Assembly: GCA_032716605.1 (NCBI GenBank)
Contig: CM064523.1
Coordinates: 42,456,656 to 42,520,655 of the forward strand
Origin: Paralithodes platypus
Taxonomy: Eukaryota; Arthropoda; Malacostraca; Decapoda; Lithodidae
Direction: 5' to 3'
Length of the DNA stretch: 64,000 bases
Below, in pieces: positions 30,330-41,091 of this stretch; positions within the stretch are counted from its first letter, which is position 1; the number at the start of each line of letters is the position of its first letter. The notes beneath the pieces are model-generated. The model did no database searches. It was not told the origin of the DNA and worked only from the letters and a program-made list of their open reading frames with translations. Both the position numbers and the translations under genes were made by a program.

Positions 30330-32096
30330 TTATTCATTTACAAACGCAGTCAGTCGCGGGTTTGATGGGAGATATTTATCTATGCGGAGTTTAAATGAAT
30401 CAACGGTGATGCAGTCTATAACGTCTCGGGGAAGCCCATTCCACAAGTTGACAACTCGATTGAAGAAGAAATTCTTAGATTCGTGTGAGTTAAAAGATTT
30501 ACCAATAATTTTGCAACCGTTTCCCCGCGTGTAATTAGATTGGTCGATAGTGAAGTACTTACTACAGTTCATATTGTCGATGCCTTTGATGATTTTGAAC
30601 ACTTGAATTAAGTCGCCTCTTAATCTGCGCTGGGTTAAAGGAAATAGATTTAATTCTCTAAGACGCTCTTCGTATGGTTTGTTCTTTAGGCTAGGTATCA
30701 TTTTGGTAACTTTACGTTGAAGTCGTTCTAGCTTGTTTATATCTTTTTGGTAATAAGGGCACCAGGATTGAAAGCAGTATTCCAGAAGAGGGCGGACTAA
30801 GGAATTGTAAAGGGTTAGGATAACTTCTTTGGATTTATGCTCAAATGACCTGCCTATAAAGCTAATTATTTTGTTTGCCTTCTTAATAACTTCTGAACAT
30901 TGTTGACTCGGTTTTAGGTTACTCGATATTGTTACTCCCAGATCGGTTTCTCTGTTTACATTCTTAAGCTGAGTGCCATTCATCGAATAGTTTGCTTTCT
31001 CATTTAGGTATCCGATATGTAGTACTTTACATTTATCCGCATTGAAACTCATTTGCCAAATTTGGGCCCAACATGACAATTTATCTAGATTGTGTTGCAT
31101 ATCGTCAACTTGTTCTTTTGAGAGTACGCTATTTGCAATTTTTGTATCGTCAGCAAATTTTGAAATTGTACAGGTGAGACCCTCATCTATGTCGTTGATG
31201 TAAATTAGAAAGAGAATTGTTCCCAGTACGGATCCCTGAGGTACCCTGCTACTTACATTGGTCCATTTAGATGCCTTACCGTTTATGACTACTCTTTGCT
31301 TTCTGTCGCTGAGCCAATTTTCTATCCATTTCAACACACCGTCTTGTATTCCATGCGCTTTTAGTTTAAGCAGTAAACGTTTGTGGGGAACTTTGTCAAA
31401 GGCCTTTTGAAAATCAAGGTATATAATATCTACAGCTTTACTCTCATCGTAGAGGTTGAGGATATCGTGGAAGAAGTCTAAGAGGTTTGTTAAACAGGAA
31501 CGATTTTTACGAAAGCCGTGTTGAGTATCTTTAAGTAAGTTATTTTCCTCTAAGTGATTTACGAGTCTGTCTCTTATGACCGTTTCTAGCATTTTACATA
31601 CAACTGAGGTTAAGCTAATTGGACGATAGTTACTGGGTAGAGATTTGCTGCCTTTTTTGAATATCGGTGTTACGTTGGCTAGCTTCCACTGATCAGGCAT
31701 AGTTCCAGACTGCAAGGATTTATTGAACAGTAATGTCAGTGGGTTGGAGAGCTCATCCTTAGCTTCCTTTAGAACTCTAGGCGATATTGTATCAGGTCCA
31801 GGCGTTTTATTTACCTTGAATTTTTCTAAACAATTCAATACTTCTCTCTCTGTAACGGTGATATTGCTTAGAACATCTGAATTATCAATCTGAATCGGCG
31901 ATGGTGTAGGGATATCACTGAGGTCTTCTGTTGTAAAAACTGATGCAAAGAAGGTATTGAGGGCATTACTCATTTGTACTTCGTCTTTGGTGTATTCTCC
32001 ATTTTCATCGACTAACGGTCCAACAGTTGAAGTAACTACTTTTTTTTCTGATATAACTATAGAATTATTTCGGGTTTGTTTTACTTTGATTCGCAA
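30330..32096 (-). CDS. CR1-like LINE copy 2, reverse transcriptase part of ORF2
   Basis: The longest intact stretch of this LINE family in the window (588 codons). On the minus strand: PGPDTISPRVLKEA, NYRPISLTSVVCKMLE, YLDFQKAFDKVPH, SSRVPQGSVLGTILF, FADDTKIA and LGVTISSNLKPS, then the C-terminal region ending VNLWNGLPRDVIDC and KLRIDKYL. In the RT block-B motif the usual GVPQGS reads RVPQGS, a possible weakening change. The ORF2 stop at 30330 looks natural. The frame breaks near 32090, where a stop codon and a shift separate it from the linker. Confidence 0.88.
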   Translation of the reverse strand: MRIKVKQTRNNSIVISEKKVVTSTVGPLVDENGEYTKDEVQMSNALNTFFASVFTTEDLSDIPTPSPIQIDNSDVLSNITVTEREVLNCLEKFKVNKTPGPDTISPRVLKEAKDELSNPLTLLFNKSLQSGTMPDQWKLANVTPIFKKGSKSLPSNYRPISLTSVVCKMLETVIRDRLVNHLEENNLLKDTQHGFRKNRSCLTNLLDFFHDILNLYDESKAVDIIYLDFQKAFDKVPHKRLLLKLKAHGIQDGVLKWIENWLSDRKQRVVINGKASKWTNVSSRVPQGSVLGTILFLIYINDIDEGLTCTISKFADDTKIANSVLSKEQVDDMQHNLDKLSCWAQIWQMSFNADKCKVLHIGYLNEKANYSMNGTQLKNVNRETDLGVTISSNLKPSQQCSEVIKKANKIISFIGRSFEHKSKEVILTLYNSLVRPLLEYCFQSWCPYYQKDINKLERLQRKVTKMIPSLKNKPYEERLRELNLFPLTQRRLRGDLIQVFKIIKGIDNMNCSKYFTIDQSNYTRGNGCKIIGKSFNSHESKNFFFNRVVNLWNGLPRDVIDCITVDSFKLRIDKYLPSNPRLTAFVNE

Positions 32097-32943
32097 TATG
32101 TAACTCTAAGGTCTTTTTACTTTGCTTAATACACTTTTTGGCTTTGCGTCGTAGCGCTACAAATTTCACCCGTTCTTCGTCATTTTGTGAGGATTTTAAT
32201 CTATCATTAGCAAATTTTTTAGCAAACAGGCAGTTTGAAATATCTTTATTCCACCATTTGGGCTTATTATTATGGCCTGGACGCCGTATTTTCGATGGTA
32301 TGCAGTCTTGCACTTCTTTTAGGTAAGTGGTTTTGAATAACTTCCAAGATGTATTTATGTCGTTATTGTTAATTAAATAGCTCCAGTCAGTTTCTTTAAA
32401 CATAGCTCTAAGTTTATTGAAGTTTGCTTTCTTGAAATTAGGGACTTTTTCGATGCTACTATTTGGTTCGTTACTAGTAAACTTTAAAGTGAAAGTTATC
32501 GTACGATGGTCGCTGCTACTGAATTCATCACCAACATTCAAATTCTCTATTAATTCTTCTTTTGTTGCAAGTACAATGTCAAGAACATTATTACCACGGG
32601 TCGGCGTTCGAACAAATTGATAAAGCGAACTCTCTTGCAAGTTTGTATACAAGTCATGTCCGGAGTGTGAAGTAAGAGTATCGCCCCACTTGGTCACAGC
32701 TAAATTAAAGTCGCCAAAAATTACGGTATCTTGTGAGTTACTTACATCTGCAATTTGTTTGTAAATTTCTCGGTCAGTTTGCACTGATTGAGCTGGAGGT
32801 CTGTATATTAACGCAAGTATTATTTTTGTACCTTTATTATTCTTTATTAGCACAAAAGATGTGTCGACATTCACAATTTGAGGTTTTGGCAAGAGGGTAG
32901 GGTTAAGAGTTTCTTTTGATATAAAGTAAAACGCCACCTCCAT
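32065..32943 (-). pseudogene. CR1-like LINE copy 2, endonuclease and linker part of ORF2
   Basis: Contains IFGDFNLAVTKWGD, LDIVLATKEELIEN, SSDHRTITFTLKF (catalytic SDH) and TYLKEVQDCIPSKIR. The last motif is the intact site that the MITE at 17199 interrupts in copy 1. The frame ends at a TAA in place of a Glu codon and is offset from the next piece. Confidence 0.85.
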
Positions 32944-33208
32944 TTCTATTTATTCGGCTTTTCTCAAACATTACATAACCGGGAAGTGAATACTCTGCTA
33001 AAAAGTCTCTATCTTCGGTATTGAGCCAAGATTCTGTTATGCCAATCACATCATAATTTTCTGTAAACACTAGCTCCTCTAAATCTGAAAATTTATTGCG
33101 TATGCTACGAGCGTTTGCATAGAAAACCTTTAAATTTGTTATTTTAGATCTCATGGAACGCTCTTTAATAATATTTTTGGTTCTTGTCGGATCTACGTTT
33201 ATGTTCAT
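32903..33208 (-). pseudogene. CR1-like LINE copy 2, endonuclease N-terminus
   Basis: Starts at ATG 33208. Shows FYANARSIRNKFSDLEELV and YDVIGITESWLNTEDRDF, including the catalytic Asn and Glu regions of the apurinic-type fold. It then shifts frame near 32925 within GGGVLLYI. This segment is missing from copy 1. Confidence 0.83.
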
Positions 33209-33360
33209 GGCTGTCCTCGGTCCTCGCTGTCTTCGGTCCTTCTCGCTGGTGGTCCTCAGTTGCCTCTGTTTTTTGCTTGGCGTTGGATGATTTATGTCAC
33301 TGCTGCTTCTTCTCGGATGGCGTTTTTTTATCCATGGCTGCGGACTGCTTCGTGTAGGAG
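33209..33360 (-). other. Spacer between ORF1 and ORF2 of CR1-like copy 2
   Basis: Serine/arginine-coding-like, GC-rich; no separate gene recognised. Confidence 0.4.
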
Positions 33361-34401
33361 ACGACCCATGCGTGCTGAACCCACAGGGTTTAGATGAGTG
33401 CCATCCTTGCGGAACAGAGTAGTCTAGTTGTAGAAGTTGTCCCAGAGGTTGATTAATTCAACTTCTTCCTTCACATATTTTAGTCGGCTATTTGTGCTGA
33501 AGGCCTTGTCGTAGAATTTGTCAGGTGCGTCGATCTTGGGGAGAATGCCTGAGATTATGATATTCCTTGACTTGTTTTTGTAGTGCTGGATCATCTTGCG
33601 ATATTTCTCCATCAACTCTTCGGATCTGGTGCGCATGACGTCATTTGAACCAGCATGGATGACAAAAAGGGTATTTTCATTTGCATCCTTTGTGGTATCT
33701 TCGAAGGCTGCCACAATGTCGTCCAGTCCAGCTCCTGGGATGCAAAATCTTTTTCGTCGATTTGGGACTCCGTCGCAGAACTCTTCGACCTGTCCTCGTA
33801 GGATGGAATCCCCAACGAGCCTGGTCTCTTCTGGTTCGTCTTCCATCTCTACCAAGATCTCAAATCTGTTTGACATTGTGACTGGTAGATGAAACCTTTT
33901 ATGCGTTGGCCGTGCACCGTTCCTCACTGGTGTAAATCCGGAAACCTGTGGTGGCGGGACTCAGTGTACAGGTCGGGGAGAGGAGTGGTTAGAACGGGGG
34001 CGAGGGGTTGGTACTGTTCGTGCTAGCAGGCTTCTTGCACGAGGAGTGGGGGAGAGACTAAGGTGAACAGGGCGGCTGTCCTGGTTTGATGTCGGCTCAG
34101 GTTCGTCAGAAGCATCTGCTGCAGTGGCTACTGCAGGTGTTGGATTGCTAGCAGATGACGTTGGGGCGGTGGTGGATGCTGGAGTTGAAACAATTAGAGT
34201 TAGCGATACTCCAACGTTGAGTGTTACAAACTCTTGGAGTGATTCCAGCTTCCTGGTGAGGGCGTTGATCTTGTTGTGGGCTTCATCCAATTTTGCTGTC
34301 AAATCCTCTCGTTGCTGGCAGAGTCGGCAGACTTGTGGATCGGCAGGAGCAAACATGGAAGCACCAAACCTACCGGCGCAATTCGTACAGGCACGAGGCA
34401 T
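33360..34401 (-). pseudogene. CR1-like LINE copy 2, ORF1 (zinc motif, coiled coil, esterase)
   Basis: ATG at 34401 starts MPRACTNCAGRFGASMF, then CRLCQQRE (paired Cys), a helix LDEAHNKINALTRKLESLQE, a Ser/Pro/Thr-rich linker, and an esterase: RLVGDSILRGQ near 33805, FVIHAGSNDVMRTRSEEL near 33640, and after a stop KDGTHLNPVGSARMGRLL near 33380. Two in-frame stops (about 33961 and 33424) break a single frame. Homologous throughout with copy 1, but the linker is diverged. Confidence 0.85.
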
Positions 34402-34435
34402 GGTGACGATTACTTTCTTCAGATCACTTCACTCA

Positions 34436-34500
34436 CTTAAAAACACTTAACTCACTTTAAAAACACTTATCTCACTTTAAAAACACTTCACTCATTTCAG
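34436..34500. repeat. 20-bp tandem repeat before CR1 copy 2 ORF1
   Basis: Three units of ACTTTAAAAACACTTMWCTC-like sequence (plus strand). It occupies the place of the splice-site-like array of copy 1, but the sequences are unrelated. Confidence 0.8.
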
Positions 34501-34852
34501 GTCGCTTCACTTACTTAAATGGCCTAACCGAAAACAAAAATGTTGAAATATGCACAAATAGGTTATCAGCGGTGATAGCCTAACCAAAAATTAAAACAAA
34601 ACAAAATTAAATTTGAATACGCAGTGATAGCCGAACCGATTTTTTTTTTATTTTTATTTATATTTATTTGTATTTATACGCAGTCAGTGGCCAAGCGCCT
34701 GATTGGTCAAGAGAAGCCTCGGTGAAAATAACTGAAAGGGAGCCGTAAGGGAGCTCAACGATGCGTTCGTGAATGCACCTTCCGCACTCCCTTAGGAACG
34801 ATCGTAGGTTGCTGTACGACATCGCACGCTACGACCGTTAGTGAATCCGGGT

Positions 34853-35055
34853 CCAGAAGTAGCCCTTAACTGGGTGAGAGCGAGAGGAGGGAGGGTGGGT
34901 GTAGTTCTGGGGTCGGAGAGAAAATGGGACGGTTTCAGTGGGGCTGTGGTAACAAGGAGAGGAGGTGGCGGGGATACCTCTCCATCGTGCAGTGCTACTA
35001 ACGCCTGAGTCCAGGGAACTGAAACGAATTAATCCTGACGACTGTTCATACCTGA
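34853..35055 (-). repeat. Interspersed repeat R, copy b
   Basis: Reverse complement of 3852-4042 with scattered substitutions and indels. It starts directly after the word GTGAATCCGGGTCC, which may be the terminus of an adjacent MITE. Confidence 0.65.
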
Positions 35056-35445
35056 TAGCACTATCGTTGGTGAGTGCTGTTTGTATTTTGTACTATTGTT
35101 GATATCTTGTCAAATTGAAAATTTTAGTCAAATATTTAATTTAAATAATAATTGTAGTTTCTTTATTCATACATAATTTAGTAAAGTTTACCAGAACGTC
35201 CCGGACTTCCCAAATGTACTAATTCCTTGAACGTGACGATAGTGCGTTGTTATATGTGCGATTTCGTTTGCTTGGGAAACAGATTGACTTGCTCATGTAG
35301 TAGTGTACACCCTATGTGGTTGATTGTGTTCTTTTATTTATAAATTATTATTTCGCTTAAGCATCGTTTCCACATAACGATTTTGATATTTTTTGTCTTT
35401 TTACTGTGTTCGTCCAAGTTTTGGTTTGTTTATTTTGCAAGTTTT
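35056..35445. other. Noncoding AT-rich sequence
   Basis: No gene, transposon end or repeat recognised. Confidence 0.4.
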
Positions 35446-35587
35446 CTATCTATCTATCTATATGCTCAGGCCCAATCCCCATTTTGGGGGTAGCCGACTC
35501 AATACAGAGCAAAAAAAGTGAAAACACAAAAACAACATAAAACAACAAATAAACACAGATAAAAAGCACAAACTCACACACATTAAG
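35446..35587 (-). mobile_element. Short retro-insert with TAGA tail and 12-bp target duplication
   Basis: 142 bp flanked on both sides by TTTGCAAGTTTT (35434-35445 and 35588-35599). On the minus strand it ends with a hairpin (CCCCAAAATGGGG) and then TAGA units, the same layout as the RTE-like LINE end at 2300-2366. It is either a 5'-truncated LINE copy or a SINE that borrows the LINE 3' end. Confidence 0.8.
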
Positions 35588-35599
35588 TTTGCAAGTTTT

Positions 35600-36220
35600 A
35601 CATTATAATATATCACCATATTGTGATTTTGATATAATTAAAGCTAGAATCAGATGGGTACAGATACATAAATCGCGGAGGACTTGTGTGCTGTTACTTG
35701 GGGCTAGGTTATAAAACTATGGCATATAATATACTGTATATTTAAACATTATAAATAAGTAAAATACATACTGCTAGATACATTCTGTTGTGTTTATGTA
35801 AGAATGTAACTGTTTTTACGTAATGTAATGTAGTGTACCATAATTGTTTTTTGTTTTTTTTCCTATATTCCAACTAGCCTACTCCCTCTCGGGCATAGGC
35901 TGATAGCCTTTACACTCTACCGCTGAACACGGTGAGGCCCGTGAGGTCTTGTTCCGGTCTAGGGAGTGAGACATGCGAAGCACCCCGGCTCGAAGCAATC
36001 CCATCTCTGAAGCCGCCTCACCTCTGCGCTTCAGTCTCATCCCCCACACTCGGACCCTCACTCTCAGAACGCCACCTATTGAGCAATTAACTCACTAGGC
36101 ATTGCCCCCCTGTAGCATATTTTTGAATACGGGAATATTCATACAATGCTATTTTAATCAGGGAACAATGAGGGTATTTGGACAATATTTACGAGTCGCA
36201 CCACAGCTAGCAGCACTATC
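35600..36220. other. Noncoding stretch
   Basis: AT-rich to 35870, then more GC-rich. No gene recognised; the frame on the minus strand at 35879-36061 has no recognisable motif. Confidence 0.4.
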
Positions 36221-36705
36221 TTAACCCTTAACTGGCGGCGCGCAACAAGTCGAGTGAAATAAATTTGGATTATGTGGCGGCGCGCGACATAGGTCGTGTG
36301 GCAATTTCAGCACGTAATGTTGCTGAGAGAGAGAGACAAGTGGTGGCCGGAGAGTAGCGAGCGTATGACTGCTCCAGACCACCGCGGCGGACCAACTGAC
36401 ATGAATCCCACCCTCCTCCACCCTCTCACACTCGCTATATAGTGAAATGTATGGGGAAAGTACCGAATTACATGGTTTTTGCACTCGTGTTGCGCGGTTG
36501 TTGCAAGAAAACTAGCGATCATACAAGGATCGTTGTGGTGTCATTGGAAAGCTCTGTTTATGCCCTTTCAGGGATAGATACTTGTTTTACGCTCTGGGTC
36601 TTATTTAGGCATGAAAATGATCACGTAAACAGCCCTATTTTGGGTAAAAACACCCCGCTGGTGGCTACATATTATTTACCGCCTAGGCCGCTCTTTAGGT
36701 GTTAA
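36221..36705 (+). mobile_element. TTAA MITE, family T1, copy c
   Basis: 485 bp with intact TTAA at both ends (36221-36224 and 36702-36705). Starts TTAACCCTTAACTGGCGGC and ends CGCTCTTTAGGTGTTAA. The best-preserved member together with 17199. Confidence 0.88.
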
Positions 36706-37355
36706 TAGGTGATGGCAAAGTAACATAAAGCTTAAGATGTTTTAACATGGGTTTAAACTTCCGGAAATTAATGGGTAATAAATACGATGATTTCTTATTT
36801 TAACTTACTTCCGCCGCCGCCGCTGCACTCATGTTATTGTTGTGATTCTCGGTCCTCCTCTCGCTGCCACTCGTTGCCGGAGTTAGGGAAAAATGTCATA
36901 CCGTCTTTGCCTTCCAAGATTTATTGTCTTTTTTGTAAAATGACGTTTCTCCACATAGGCCTAATTGACAATTTCAATAAGTCTCTAATTATTTTGTATT
37001 CCACATAAATCGATAATGACCTAGTATCTTAATCTTCTATTTTTACCAACAAAAAAAATCATTATCATAATAACTACTTATTTCACCTCTTTTCACCCAC
37101 CCTTCAATGTTACTATTATTTCTAAAATTTACATCAGATACATTTCATAAAACAGCCACAAAGACATCGTAATAATTATATACTTACAATAATTACACTT
37201 ACGGCTGCCAGCTACAACGTCGGCATGGTGGACAAGTGCTGCCCTCATGCAATATTTTTCGCAAATTGGCTGAAACAAAAGCAGCCAATTAGAGCTCATC
37301 ATTGTATCACGTCATCACCCGGGGACGAGGATACATTTTTCTGCTGTCAGTTTGA
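36706..37355. other. Noncoding stretch before the Merlin transposase
   Basis: AT-rich. ATTGGCTG at 37265 and AGCCAATT at 37284 form an inverted CCAAT-type pair about 70 bp before the transposase frame; promoter function is only a guess. No terminal inverted repeat could be identified. Confidence 0.35.
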
Positions 37356-38526
37356 GCATGGCTGCCATTTGTCTTGGGTGTGAGGACGAAGCTCTTAGAG
37401 TTCTTACCACAATTTTCGAAAAAAAACGACTCTGCATTACAAATCCTAACAGCCCACGGTGTACTTCCTTCCTCTGTTCAGTGCCCGAATTGTGATCAAC
37501 AGTGTTATAAATATTACAGAGAGGACGAAGAACGGTGGATTTGGAGGTGTTCACGTACTTATTACCCTCCTAAAAGTAAAAAAAGGAAGTGGTGTGGAAC
37601 GTGTGGTTTTATCAGTTCCCATTTCAAGGGAACATTCCTTGATCAATCAAAAATCCCGGCTTGGAAAGTTCTTTGTTTTGTGGTATATTGGTTAGACAAA
37701 GATTTTAAACATAGGACAGCCCATTTCAAATCTTAGGATTTCTCTGAAAACTAGTGTAGATTGGCGGAGCTTCTGTTGTGAGGTGACAGACTCATATCTT
37801 CATCTACAACCACCAATTGGCGAAACAAATGTTGTTGTTGAAATAGACGAAACTCTTGTTGTCAGACGTAAATTTAATGTGGGGAGAGTAGTGAAGCAGG
37901 TGTGGTTATTTGGCGGGATTGAGAGAATTTCTAAAAAAAAGTTCATTATCCCACTCATTGACGAACACATTGAATCCTAGGCCAGAAGCAAGGAAATATT
38001 GTTACGTATAATTCACAAATATATTCTACCTGATTCTGTGGTGTATAGTGACGAGTGGCGGGCGTACAATTCACTGCAACACAAGGGTTTTACACATGGA
38101 ACAATTAATCATTCGCTGAATTTTGTAAACCCAGACAATAAAATCATTCATACACAGAACATCGAAAGGCTATGGTTGGATGTCAAACAGTATATTAAAC
38201 GCCCTGGTATGCGAAAACACTTTCTCAAACAATATCTCAGTCGCTACCTGTTTCTGAAAACATACCAAGAGTCGGCTCTACATCACTTCCTGCTTCAGGC
38301 CGCTGCATTGTATGAGCCTCAGTCAGACCTACACCGTCCGGCTCCACCACCTCCCCAGCCTGACGACCCGGACTTGTCGGATGTAAACCACGACACTGAA
38401 GATGAGGTAGATGACCCTGAACCTGTACTCCCTCACCCATCCCATTCACCTCAACCTGGCACCTCTGCACCTGTACTGCCTCAGCCATCCCATTCACCTC
38501 AACCTGGCACCTCATCTTCTCATTAA
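37356..38526 (+). pseudogene. Merlin-type (IS1595-like) DDE transposase, broken
   Basis: Merlin transposases cut and paste DNA with a DDE active site. Three pieces form one protein. First (to 37736), an N-terminal zinc ribbon, CPNCDQQCYKYY with a later WRC and CGTCG, then the WKVLCFVVYWLD helix. Second (about 37733-37980), DWRSFCCEV and the catalytic D in NVVVEIDETLVVRRKF, then VWLFGGIER. Third (37981-38526), D in VVYSDEWRAYNSL, GFTHGTINHSLNFV and E in THTQNIERLW-type sequence (IHTQNIERLW near 38149). The tail is proline-rich with a repeated SHSPQPGTS. One frameshift near 37733 and one TAG at 37978 separate the pieces. No ATG fits the N-terminus cleanly. Confidence 0.82.
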
Positions 38527-39105
38527 CGTATGTCCCATAATACTGTGTTTTTTTGCACTTTTACCCAAGCAGCTCGGGTGTGGGAACGGCAGCCCCCAAC
38601 CATAATACTATAGGATAGGTTAGGTAACATTGGAATCATAACTAAGAATATGAAAACACTAATATCGCAAAATCTGGGGGAAAAAACATGAACAATATGG
38701 GTGCGAGCCTCTTCCCTATAATTACTCCCACCCCAACTGGATTTGTACCATTAGCACTTACCCAACAAGCTCGGGTGTGGGAGCGGCAATCCCCAACCAT
38801 AATACTAGGTTAGGTTAGGGTAATAATGTCTCCTCAAAGTTGACTCTTTTTAGAACATAGACTAGGCTATTACCCACTCCACCCCAACTGGATTTGTACC
38901 ATTAGCAGTTTGACCCAAACAGCGGGGGTGTGGGGGCGGCAGCCCCCACCCATAATACTAGGATCGGTTAGGTAAGGTTGTTAGGTTAGGCTAATGTCTT
39001 TGATTTTATTTATATAACCTACCGGTAGGCCTACTTTCTTTATTTTATTTATAAATGATCTAAAGGCGAGTCAACTTTCAGCAAAACATGGCTAGGAATG
39101 CTAGG
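38527..39105. repeat. Three-copy repeat with G/C-rich hairpins
   Basis: The unit CGGGTGTGGGARCGGCARYCCCC-like with CATAATACTA and GGTTAGG occurs at about 38570-38625, 38770-38818 and 38920-38974. CCCCAACTGGATTTGTACCA precedes the second and third. Each holds a hairpin (GGGTGTGGGGGCGGCAGCCC in the third). No gene. The TAGG duplication of G2 is at 39102-39105. Confidence 0.7.
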
Positions 39106-40867
39106 TGTGACGCCTGCCAGCGTTGGCAGAATCGCCTCCCGGTAGCCACTAGCACTCGCCAGGGCAGTGAAATGGGCTACAGTCTGTCTACAATGTTGTA
39201 CTTTCTTTCTTGTGAATCGTCATGTCACAGTCAGGGTAGAAGTGGTCTTTGTTTTCGCCTGTGACAATGCATTGTATTTTATATCATGAGTTGAACGTAA
39301 GATGCATTGTAGTGAAAGAGAGAGAGAGCGAGCGAGCAAGCAGGGTGGGGGAGGTGAGTGTTGCTTTTCCTCCTCCTCCCTCCTCCCTCCCGTGGAGTTG
39401 TTCGCCCGCGTGGTCTTTTCTCTCGGTTTTGATTGGCTGGTGGTTTCTGGCACCTTCTGCAGGCCTGCTGCCGGGTGACGTAGCGGCCTGTGATTGGCTG
39501 ACCACCGTGCCTTTGTGTGGGATCCTGGAGGGGTCCAGACGAGCTATTCTCCTCAGAGCTTTCCTGATTCTACCTATAGAGCTCTTTCTCTCTCTCTCAA
39601 CTTCTTACCTCTCATTCTTCTACTCTATTTAATATCATAACTTCCCTTTGGTTCTGCACGATTGCATATATCGGCCATCGTATTATATGCTGAAGCTCTC
39701 AGATAACACATGTTTAGTTAGGCATTTTGGAAGGGTTACCAATTTTGTCTGTAGAGGTTGACACACTCCCGGTGTCTCCCATCCTGTATCTTGGTGGTCT
39801 GCTGGGGGATTTAATGCTAGACTGGGATAAGGCTACTGGTGTTGTGATTTCCGTGTGTACTAGGTTTTGTTGAACCTGTACAATCGCAACGGAGACGTGG
39901 GAAGCCTAGGTGGTCTTTCTGACTGTGTACCTTGTGAGTTTAGCACTGTGTTGCGAGTGAGGGCTTTTGCCTCTGCCACCCAACACTGTGCTAACTCGTT
40001 TGCTTTGACTTTGAGAGGGTCGCTAGGAGAGAACCAGATACTAGCAATCTGGATCTCTCAAGAGAGCACCCCGTCAATTAACGTAATTTGGCCGCACAGC
40101 CTTAAAGACTTCGCTAGGCTACGAGCCGCTTGCTCAGCCATTGTTTCCTAGCCTACTACATCCCAGCTAGACTTTATTCGCCTAGCAGACACCAGATTTA
40201 GATTATAAACTCTTTCTGTTATGTATGCATTATTATTCACGGCATTTATTAGTCTAGGTTGTTGTCGAGTTGCACAACCCTAGTAGGCTGTTTCGTTGAT
40301 GAGGAAGTACTTCTTTTGCTGTTTGAGTTCCTACTATTGCGCAGTTATTATTCCCGTGCCAGTTAACCCTATATGTCCTTACAATTGTCATATCCTGTTC
40401 CTGCTTTATACTACAGTTCAAAATCCGATACGATCATCTTAACCTAGCATCAGACTTTCTTCAGAAGATTCCTGCTCGATGCTTTGGGACTTTCGTTCAC
40501 TTTCTTTAGTATAGGAGTGACAGTTCATTATTGTTTAGAGTAACTTTAAATATACTTTCTTCTAGTTTGCATTAAATCATTGGAGTGATTTAATTAAGAT
40601 CTCTATCTTTTCCTAGTATACCTTATTACCGTAATTGTATGTTGTTGTGATCAGGCTGTATCAGAGATCATCAGCCTGTAGTAGTAGTGCACTTATACGG
40701 AGTTATAGGATACCCCGTTATCGCAGATTTAACTCTGGAGGGTATAGGTGTTTTTGTGCGCCGGCATTATAAGTTCAGGGGTTGGATCTAGTGTTACCGT
40801 TGTAGCTGTGTGCTTTCCTAGTCCAATGATTAAGAGCCCTTGTTTTATACGAGCCCCGGTCGTAACA
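39106..40867 (+). repeat. 5' LTR of G2
   Basis: 1762 bp, TGTGACGCC to GTCGTAACA. Differs from the 3' LTR mainly by a deletion of about 43 bp at 39566. The primer site TGGCGACC follows at 40870. Confidence 0.9.
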
Positions 40868-41091
40868 AATGGCGACCTTGCTTAGGATTTTGTGAACTTA
40901 GAGAAATATTGCAGGAGTGTTGTGGTCATTTGTTTTTGTTTAAAGGAATATAGTGGACACGTGGATTTTTGTTGGCAAGTAGTATAACACTTAAGAGTCT
41001 TCAAGCATTTTTCGAGTGAATAGTGCTACATAAGAGTTTAGGTACTTCTATTTTTTTTTTAAATAAACGTTGAGAATTTTCGGTGGACGCT

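Noticed and set aside
37374..37376. TTG as start of the Merlin protein
   Set aside because: There is no support for a non-ATG start in this setting; the N-terminus is more likely damaged or upstream.
39867..40151. A 94-codon frame present in both G2 LTRs and in the LTR at 55217
   Set aside because: The LTRs are nearly identical, so the frame is shared by descent. In the G1 LTRs it is broken, one of the few differences (Leu versus Pro) changes the protein, and no motif is recognisable.
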